64,000 bases of DNA from contig NZ_FNFB01000014.1 in assembly GCF_900100395.1 (NCBI RefSeq), forward strand, positions 124,001 to 188,000. The letters are read 5' to 3'. Numbering within the stretch: the first letter of the stretch is position 1; each line of letters starts with the position of its first letter. The notes beneath the pieces are model-generated. The model was not told the origin of the DNA, did no database searches, and saw nothing but the letters and a program-made list of their open reading frames with translations. A program made the position numbers and the translations under genes. This document shows, piece by piece, positions 57,940 through 64,000 of the stretch. Origin of the DNA: Nonomuraea maritima. GTDB lineage: Bacteria; Actinomycetota; Actinomycetes; Streptosporangiales; Streptosporangiaceae.

Positions 57940-60369
57940 TCACGCGGCCTGCGAGGGGCCCGACGAGGCGCGCAGCGCGGGGAGCACCGCCCCGAGTACG
58001 GCGAGCAGCGCGCACGCGGCCGTCACGGCTGCGACCGTCCCCCACGGCATCGGCACCCCCATCGGCCCGGCGATCTGGACGAGGGCCACCCACAGGCCGA
58101 GCAGGTTGAGCGCGGTGGCACCCGCCGCCAGCACGACGCCCACGGCCACGACGAGCAGCGCCTCCAGGGCCGCGTACCTCAACACCTGCCTCCTGCCGGC
58201 ACCCAGGAGCCGCAGCGCGCCCCGCTCGCCCGCCCGGTCAGACGCGGCCATCAGCAGGGTGTTGACCAGCCCGATGGCGGTGTACGCGAGCATGATCCCC
58301 AGCACGACCAGCAGCCCGAGCCGGCTGGCCGACTGACGGCGCTCGCCCGAATCCCCGGCCCATTCCGACTTGGTGACGGCCCGCGCGTTGTGCCCGTGCA
58401 CGGCCTGGTCCAGGGCCTTGCGCGCCGCCTCCGGTGAGGTGCCGGGTTGCAGCTTCACGTACGCGACCGAGGGCGGCGCCGAGAGGGCGTGCCGAGGGGT
58501 GACGTAGGAGTCGGCCGGCGAGTCGGCGCCGAGCAGCGCCACCACCTTGAGCGTGGTGCGGGTGCCGTCGGCCTGCCACACCGGCACGCTCTGCCCGACC
58601 CCGCGCTCCCAGCTCTCCGAGACCGCGATCGAGCCGTCGTCCAGCCCGTCGAGCGATCCGGCGGTCACCGGCACGTCGAGCGCCTTCCTGAGCGCAGCGG
58701 GATCGACCGCCTCGGCGGGCCGACGGATCAGCACGGTGTCGCCCTCCAGGGTGTACACGCTGGTGGAGGTGGCCGTGGTGACGTCCACACCGGGAAGGGC
58801 GCGCAGCCGTTCCACGAGCTGCCTGTCGAGCCCCACGGGCCCGCCGGGCAGGACCAGGTAGTCGGCGCGCACCGGCGCGCTCTCCATCGCGCCCTTGGCG
58901 GCGTCGGTCATCGCGGCCCCGCCGAGCAGCGAGCCGGCCAGCGCAACGGTGACCAGCACCGGAGCCGCGGTCGCGGCGGTCCGCCCGGTGGAGGCCAGCA
59001 CGCCTCCCGCCACGATGACGCCGCCCGCACCGTGCAGCCGCTCGACCGGCTTGGCCAGCAGGAGCGTGACCGGTCGCGTGACGGCGGGGGCGAGCAGCCC
59101 GGCGGCGGCGATGAGCTCCATGACGATCGGCATGAACGACTTGTTGCTCGTCGCCCCCGACGGATCCGTCACGGCGATGACCGCCATGCTGATCAGCGCG
59201 AGCCCGAGCAGCCCCAGGCCGGCGATCCACCGGCCGGGCGTCATGGCCCTGGGCTCGATCGCCGCCTCGCGCATGGCCTCCGCCGGGCGGACCCGCCCGG
59301 CGCGCCTGGCCGCGACGGCCACACCCGCCACGGCGACCAGCAGCCCCATGGCGAAGGCGAGGTAGGAGGGCACCGCGGACGCGCTGGGCACCATCCAGTC
59401 CGGCGCCATGCCCAGGCCCACCAGCCAGCCGAGGATCGGCCGGGTGCCGAGGGGACCGAGCGCGGCGCCCACGGCGGAGGCGGCGAGGGCGACCAGCACG
59501 GCCTCGCCGTACACCATGCGCCTGACCTGCCGGGTGGTGGCGCCGACGGTGCGCAGCAGCGCGAACTCCCGTCGGCGCTGGACGACGGCGAAGGCGAACG
59601 TGGAGGTGACCACGAAGACGGCCACGAAGGCGGCGAACCCGGCGGCGATGCCGGCGATGATGTTCGCGTTGTTACGGGCGTCCTCGTCGGCGGCTCGGTT
59701 CGGGTCGGGCAGCGTACGGTCCTGCCCGGTCAGCACCGTCGCGCGCCCACCGGCCGCCGCCCGCACGTCGGCGGCCGGCGCCCACACGGCCAGCGCGTCG
59801 ACGCGCGGCGACAGGCGCGCGGCCTGCGCGTCGGTGAAGAACACGGTTGGCTCGGGCCCCGGGGACGCGATGCCCACCACGGTGTACGGCCTGGCACCGT
59901 CCGCGGTGACGACCTGGACCCGTGTCCCGGCACGTACCGGAAGCCCGGCGGTCACCGCGATCTCCCGGTCGGCTTCCGGAGCCCTGCCCCGGATGAGCGT
60001 CTGCGGCGCCGTACGGAAGGCCGACCACGGGCGTCCCACGGAGGCGGGCCCGTCGGAGAGCTGCGCGGGGAAGATCCGGTCCACGACCGCGCCGGGGAGA
60101 GCTCGGATCAGCGACGCGTCGATCCCCCGCGGCTCGGCCAGAGGTGCGCTGGTCTCCCCCTGGCGGGCGTTCACGCGCAGCAGTCCGTCGGGCACCACCA
60201 CGACCGGCGCGGCGGCGTAGCGCTGCGGGCCTCGGCCGGGCGAGTCGATCGTGGTGGTCAGCACCTGCCCGAGCGCGGCGATCAGTGCGGTGCCGAGCAC
60301 CAGGGCGGCGAACGTGCCGACGAAGGACACCCAGCGGGTACGCAGAGTTCCGAACGCGATGGTCAGCAT
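57940..60369 (-). CDS. FtsX-like ABC transporter permease (two FtsX modules)
   Basis: An 809-residue permease. The N-terminal helix (FVGTFAALVLGTALIAALGQ) is followed by a large extracytoplasmic domain, three helices (about residues 230-350), a second set of helices, another external domain and a final three-helix FtsX module (MLAYTAIGLVNTLLMA). This is the ten-helix form usual in actinobacterial MacB/LolC-like exporters. ATG 60369 overlaps the ATPase stop by 7 bp. Substrate unknown: lipoprotein, peptide or drug. Confidence 0.92.
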   Translation of the reverse strand: MLTIAFGTLRTRWVSFVGTFAALVLGTALIAALGQVLTTTIDSPGRGPQRYAAAPVVVVPDGLLRVNARQGETSAPLAEPRGIDASLIRALPGAVVDRIFPAQLSDGPASVGRPWSAFRTAPQTLIRGRAPEADREIAVTAGLPVRAGTRVQVVTADGARPYTVVGIASPGPEPTVFFTDAQAARLSPRVDALAVWAPAADVRAAAGGRATVLTGQDRTLPDPNRAADEDARNNANIIAGIAAGFAAFVAVFVVTSTFAFAVVQRRREFALLRTVGATTRQVRRMVYGEAVLVALAASAVGAALGPLGTRPILGWLVGLGMAPDWMVPSASAVPSYLAFAMGLLVAVAGVAVAARRAGRVRPAEAMREAAIEPRAMTPGRWIAGLGLLGLALISMAVIAVTDPSGATSNKSFMPIVMELIAAAGLLAPAVTRPVTLLLAKPVERLHGAGGVIVAGGVLASTGRTAATAAPVLVTVALAGSLLGGAAMTDAAKGAMESAPVRADYLVLPGGPVGLDRQLVERLRALPGVDVTTATSTSVYTLEGDTVLIRRPAEAVDPAALRKALDVPVTAGSLDGLDDGSIAVSESWERGVGQSVPVWQADGTRTTLKVVALLGADSPADSYVTPRHALSAPPSVAYVKLQPGTSPEAARKALDQAVHGHNARAVTKSEWAGDSGERRQSASRLGLLVVLGIMLAYTAIGLVNTLLMAASDRAGERGALRLLGAGRRQVLRYAALEALLVVAVGVVLAAGATALNLLGLWVALVQIAGPMGVPMPWGTVAAVTAACALLAVLGAVLPALRASSGPSQAA

Positions 60370-61106
60370 GACGCCGCCTCCAGCTGCAGCATCCGGGTGG
60401 CCACCAGCTCGGCGCTCGGGTCGTGCAGCTCGCCGTACACGCGGCCGTCGGCCAGGAACACCACGCGGTCGGCGTACGAGGCGGCGACCGCGTCGTGGGT
60501 GACCATGACGATGGTCTGCGCGTGTTTGTCCACCAGCGTGCGCAGCAGTTGCAACACCTGACGGCTGGTGTTCGCGTCCAGCGCGCCGGTCGGCTCGTCC
60601 GCGAAGAGCACGGCCGGCCGCGTGACCAGCGCCCGCGCGATCGCGACCCGTTGCTGCTGTCCCCCTGACAGCTCGCCCGGGCGATGTGAGCCGCGTTCTG
60701 CCAGCCCCACGGCGGCCAGACTCTGCCTGATCAGTGCGCGGTCGGGACGGCGCCCGGCCAGGCGCAGCGGCAGGCCCACGTTCTGTTCCGCGGTGAGCGA
60801 GGGCAGCAGGTTGAAGGACTGGAAGATGAACCCGATGCGGTCGCGCCGCAGCAGGGTGAGCTCCCTGTCCTTCAGCGTGGCCAGGTCACGGCCGTCGATC
60901 ACCACCTGTCCGGCGGAGGGGCGGTCCAGCCCGGCCGCGCACTGGAGCATCGTCGACTTGCCCGACCCCGAGGGGCCCATCACGGCGGTGAAAGTGCCGG
61001 GCGCGAAGCCGATCGTGACGTCGTCGAGCGCGGTGACGCCGTGGGCGTACTGCTTGGTGACCGACGTCAGCGCCACCGCGACGTCCAGCACCTTCATGGG
61101 ATTCAT
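60363..61106 (-). CDS. ABC transporter ATP-binding protein (LolD/MacB type)
   Basis: A 247-residue ATPase: Walker A GPSGSGKST, Q-loop FIFQSFNLLPSLTAEQNV, signature LSGGQQQR, Walker B AVLFADEPTGALD, H-loop MVTHD. This is the LolD subfamily that works with FtsX-like permeases; its partner follows with overlap. No ribosome site precedes ATG 61106, but TAGCGT lies about 8 nt upstream, suggesting leaderless mRNA. It is divergent from the LAL regulator at 61169, likely its controller. Confidence 0.92.
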   Translation of the reverse strand: MNPMKVLDVAVALTSVTKQYAHGVTALDDVTIGFAPGTFTAVMGPSGSGKSTMLQCAAGLDRPSAGQVVIDGRDLATLKDRELTLLRRDRIGFIFQSFNLLPSLTAEQNVGLPLRLAGRRPDRALIRQSLAAVGLAERGSHRPGELSGGQQQRVAIARALVTRPAVLFADEPTGALDANTSRQVLQLLRTLVDKHAQTIVMVTHDAVAASYADRVVFLADGRVYGELHDPSAELVATRMLQLEAASC

Positions 61107-61168
61107 GTCACGTAACGCTAGGAAAGCCGTGTTCTTCGCGGTATCGGACAAGTGACTAGGATGCGACG

Positions 61169-63850
61169 GTGCTTCTGGGACGCGACCGAGATCGGCAGGT
61201 GGTCGACGCGCTTCTGGACCGCGCCCGCGAGGGGCACAGCGCCGCCCTCGTGATCGGCGGCGATCCCGGCATCGGCAAGACCACGATGCTGGCCTACGCC
61301 GAGGAACGGGCGACGGGCATGACCGTCCTGCGCGGCACCGGGATCGAGACCGAAGCCGAGATCCCGTTCGCGTCGCTGCACCTGCTGCTGCGGCCGGCAC
61401 TCGGCCACGTGGACGCGTTGCCGGGCCCGCAGGCGGCGGCGCTGAGGAGCGCGTTCGGGATGGGCCCCGCGACGCGGGACGACCAGCTCCTCGTCGGCCT
61501 CGCCGTACTGTCGCTGCTGTCCGAGCTCGCGGACGACGCCCCGCTGCTGTGCCTGATCGACGACGCACACTGGGTGGACCTGGCCTCGGCCGGCGCGCTG
61601 CGGTTCGCCGCCCACCGGCTGCACGCCGAAGGTGTGTGCATGCTGTTCGGCGCCAGGGACGGATTCGAGGCGGCCGGCCTGCCGGAGCACCGGCTGCACG
61701 GCCTCGACCAGGACAGCGCCGCCCGGCTCCTCGCGGATCGACGGCTGCCGGAATCGGCTCGCGAACGGGTCATCCGTGAGAGTGCGGGCAACCCGCTCGC
61801 CCTGCTGGAGCTGCCCAGCGACGCGCCCGACGGCTACGGGAGCCCGTTACCCCTCCCCCGGCGCATCCAGGAGGCCTACGCCGCGCGGATCGCCGCGCTC
61901 CCGCCGGACGCCCAGGTCGTGCTGGTGGTGATGGCGCTGGAGGACGGCGGCACCCTGGACGTGATCCTGCGCGCCGCCGCCGGCCTCGGAGCCGGGCCCG
62001 CCGCGCTCGGCACGGCGGAGCGGTCCGGACTGATCCGCGTCGCCGGCGGGCGGGCGGCTTTCACCCATCCGCTGATGCGCGCGGCGGCGTACCAGCACGG
62101 AAGCATCGATCTTCGGCTCGCGGCCCACCGGAGCCTGGCGGGCCTGCTCGCGGACCAGCCGGACAGACGGGCCTGGCATCTGGCCGCCGCCGCGATCGGC
62201 CGCGACGAGCGGGTCGCGCTGGCGCTGGAGCAGGCGGCCGAGCGGGCCATCGACCGCAACGGCCACGCTGGGGCCGCGGCGGCCCTGGAGCGGGCGGCCG
62301 AACTGGCGGAGGATGAGCAGGCGCGGGCGCGGCGGCTCACGGGTGCGGCGGTCGCCGCCGCGGACGCGGGACAGCCGGGCCGGGCCAAGGAACTGAGCGA
62401 GCGCGCCACCGCCCTGGCCGTCGACCCCGGGCAACTCGCCCGGCTGGCCGAGCTGCGGGCCAGGATCGCCTTCGACGAAGGCGCCCCCTACACCGCCCAC
62501 GACCTGCTGGTCTCCGGTGCCGAAAGAGTCGCGACGACGGATCGGGGCGCGGCCGGGATGATGCTCATCGACGCCGCCCGCAACGCCTGGCAGCTCAGCG
62601 ACCTCGGCAGGGTCGCCGAGGCGTCCGACCGCCTCCACGCGCTCCGGCTACAGCCCGAGGACGGCCTGGACGCGGCGGTCGCGGCCGTGACAGGAGCGGC
62701 CCTGCTGCTCAGCGACGGGCCCGAGAAGGCCCTGCCCGCCATGCGGGGCCTGGTCTCGGCCGTGAACGGGCTCCGCTCCGGCTCGCCGGCGCTGAGCGTC
62801 AACGCCGCCTTCGTCGCCGGCCTGGTGGGCGACTTCCAGACCGGACGGGACATCGCCGCCGCCGCAGCGGACGAGTGCCGCGCCCGGGGCCAGATCGGCT
62901 GGCTGCCCATCGTGCACGTGACGCTGGCCGCCTGCGAGCTGTATCTCGGCCGGTTCACGGACGCCGAGGCGGTCGCGACGGAAGGACTCCGCCTGGCCGC
63001 GGACACCAGCCAGCCGAACCGGGCCGGATACCTGGAGGGCATCCTGACCTGGATCGCCGCGGCGCGCGGCGACGCCGTACGCTGTGCCGAACTGGCGGCA
63101 CGCTCCCGCGACCGCTTCGACGTCAGCCGGATCGTCAACCACCTGGCCTGGGCGGAGTGGGCCAGGGCGCTGCTCGACCTGGGACAGGGCCGGTTCGGCG
63201 AGGCGCTCGACCGGTTCGAGGAGGCGATGGACGGACCGGTGCGTCACCAGATCCAGGCCGTCTACTTCGCTCCCGACCAGATCGAGGCCGCCGTACGGAC
63301 GGGGCGGCCCGCGGCGGACGCGCTGCGCCGGTTCGAGGCGTGGGCCCTCTCCTCCGAGCTCGACTGGGCCCGGGCCGTACTGCACCGCTGCCACGCCCTG
63401 CTCGAACCCGACTGGGACAGGGCCGACGACCACTTCCGCACCGCCGTACGCCTGCACGCGGGCAGCGGACGGCCGTGGGAGACCGCGCGCACCCGGCTGG
63501 CCTACGGCGAGCGGCTGCGCAGGGAGCGGCACAAGAGCAGCGCGCGGCCGCACCTGCGCGCCGCGCTGGAGACGTTCGAGCGGCTGCGCGCCCATCCGTG
63601 GGCCGAACGGGCCCGTACGGAACTGCGCGTTTCGGGCGACACCAGCTCGGCGGCGGCCACCGAGGTCCTCACGGCGCTGTCTCCGCAGGAGCTGCAGATC
63701 GTCCGGTTGGCAGCGGCGGGCCTGACGAACCGCGAGATCGGCGCCCAGCTCTTCCTCAGCCCCAAAACCGTCAGCTACCACCTCTACCGAGCCTTCCCGA
63801 AACTCGGGGTAGCCAGCCGCTCCCAACTCGCCGGCCTCGACCTGACCTGA
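61169..63850 (+). CDS. LAL-type LuxR transcriptional regulator
   Basis: An 893-residue regulator: LLGRDRDRQVVDALLDRARE, Walker A GGDPGIGKTT (residues 30-38), Walker B PLLCLIDDAHWVD. Long helical repeats then lead to a C-terminal LuxR helix-turn-helix (LSPQELQIVRLAAAGLTNRE, LSPKTVSYHLYRAFPKLG). GTG 61169 has no ribosome site; TAGGAT ends 7 nt before it, the layout of a leaderless actinobacterial promoter. Divergent from the LolD-type operon. Confidence 0.93.
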   Translation: MLLGRDRDRQVVDALLDRAREGHSAALVIGGDPGIGKTTMLAYAEERATGMTVLRGTGIETEAEIPFASLHLLLRPALGHVDALPGPQAAALRSAFGMGPATRDDQLLVGLAVLSLLSELADDAPLLCLIDDAHWVDLASAGALRFAAHRLHAEGVCMLFGARDGFEAAGLPEHRLHGLDQDSAARLLADRRLPESARERVIRESAGNPLALLELPSDAPDGYGSPLPLPRRIQEAYAARIAALPPDAQVVLVVMALEDGGTLDVILRAAAGLGAGPAALGTAERSGLIRVAGGRAAFTHPLMRAAAYQHGSIDLRLAAHRSLAGLLADQPDRRAWHLAAAAIGRDERVALALEQAAERAIDRNGHAGAAAALERAAELAEDEQARARRLTGAAVAAADAGQPGRAKELSERATALAVDPGQLARLAELRARIAFDEGAPYTAHDLLVSGAERVATTDRGAAGMMLIDAARNAWQLSDLGRVAEASDRLHALRLQPEDGLDAAVAAVTGAALLLSDGPEKALPAMRGLVSAVNGLRSGSPALSVNAAFVAGLVGDFQTGRDIAAAAADECRARGQIGWLPIVHVTLAACELYLGRFTDAEAVATEGLRLAADTSQPNRAGYLEGILTWIAAARGDAVRCAELAARSRDRFDVSRIVNHLAWAEWARALLDLGQGRFGEALDRFEEAMDGPVRHQIQAVYFAPDQIEAAVRTGRPAADALRRFEAWALSSELDWARAVLHRCHALLEPDWDRADDHFRTAVRLHAGSGRPWETARTRLAYGERLRRERHKSSARPHLRAALETFERLRAHPWAERARTELRVSGDTSSAAATEVLTALSPQELQIVRLAAAGLTNREIGAQLFLSPKTVSYHLYRAFPKLGVASRSQLAGLDLT

Positions 63851-64000
63851 CACGAGCAGTTCTGCCCCAGGCGCTGACCTGAGCGGGGCTTGTCCCCACT
63901 CGACACCCAACGGAATGATCAGGCCGTCCGTGATCTCCAAGACCGAGGTCCCTCATGGCCATGTCGTCCCGTGCCCGCTTGGTTCGTAGCGCGATTCTTC
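63851..64000. other. Window end, no gene recognised
   Basis: The last 150 bases contain a short dyad (GCTTGTCCCC near GGGGACAAGC-type arms) and no supported coding frame. They may be the beginning of a gene or element lying beyond the window. Confidence 0.3.

Noticed and set aside
57638..58093. Minus-strand frame with a basic C-terminal part between lipoprotein and permease
   Set aside because: It overlaps the end of the permease gene in another frame, has no ribosome site and no family similarity.
63851..64000. Possible transposon end at the right edge
   Set aside because: Only a short dyad is present, with no recognisable transposase or terminal repeat inside the window.
1..64000. tRNA, rRNA, integrase, transposase and biosynthetic megasynthase genes
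   Set aside because: Looked for by characteristic motifs; none could be supported. The duplicated modules seem to have arisen by local recombination, not by an identifiable mobile element.

Overview
The window is about 72% G+C with strong third-position GC bias, GTG/TTG starts, leaderless-looking promoters, and many TetR, LuxR/LAL and SARP-type regulators. This fits a filamentous actinomycete, probably Streptosporangiales (Nonomuraea-like). That placement is an inference from gene style; no rRNA or tRNA gene was seen. The gene content is accessory: regulators, exporters, hydrolases, toxin-antitoxin pairs and gene remnants, with no ribosomal or other core operons.

Layout. 1-6700: an ABC-2 exporter pair whose permease is frameshifted, an ornithine-cyclodeaminase-like enzyme, a FUSC membrane protein, a hydrolase, and an ECF sigma/anti-sigma pair. 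6700-16350: a secreted M28 aminopeptidase, a LigD-type polymerase overlapping an alpha/beta hydrolase, a large STAND ATPase, a histidine phosphatase, a TPP riboswitch abutting tenA, and cstA. 16350-24520: the most unusual stretch. It holds an MFS exporter, a 1184-residue XRE-SARP-NB-ARC-TPR regulator, an AraC regulator, and between them a mosaic of short repeats, gene fragments and minute open frames of 8-10 codons, each with its own ribosome binding site. 24530-31350: a giant subtilase fused to a beta-propeller, divergent from a LAL-type LuxR regulator. 31480-44420: small enzymes, an ATPase with an N-terminal LuxR domain, an ArsR-like/MFS divergent pair, a secreted five-residue-repeat protein, and TetR units. 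44480-55790: two VapBC-type modules, three further TetR units with recognisable palindromic operators (one controlling azoR plus an SMR exporter), a lincosamide/aminoglycoside-type nucleotidyltransferase, and a decayed SDR/LysR pair. 55800-64000: a triple-S1 protein, a lipoprotein, a LolCDE/MacB-like ABC exporter and a second LAL regulator.

Main candidate for something new: on the minus strand, three tandem copies at an exact 69-nt period encode MRIRRDIEWG, MRIRRDVVWG and MRIREIEWG-type decapeptides (third copy: MRIRREIEWG). They lie just downstream of an MFS exporter and end at a strong terminator with a T-rich tail. The 33-nt peptide frames are conserved with synonymous or mostly conservative changes, while the 36-nt spacers have diverged. 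A related octapeptide frame (MRKDYSWG) and a second family (MLKGYVRV and a decayed partner) sit at equivalent places beside a truncated MFS copy and the intact one. A 45-bp element recurs upstream. Fragments of the regulator and of the MFS gene show that a peptide/exporter/regulator cassette was duplicated and partly deleted. It may be a leaderless mini-peptide signalling or toxin system exported by the MFS protein, or a set of ribosome-sensing leader peptides. The sequence alone cannot decide.
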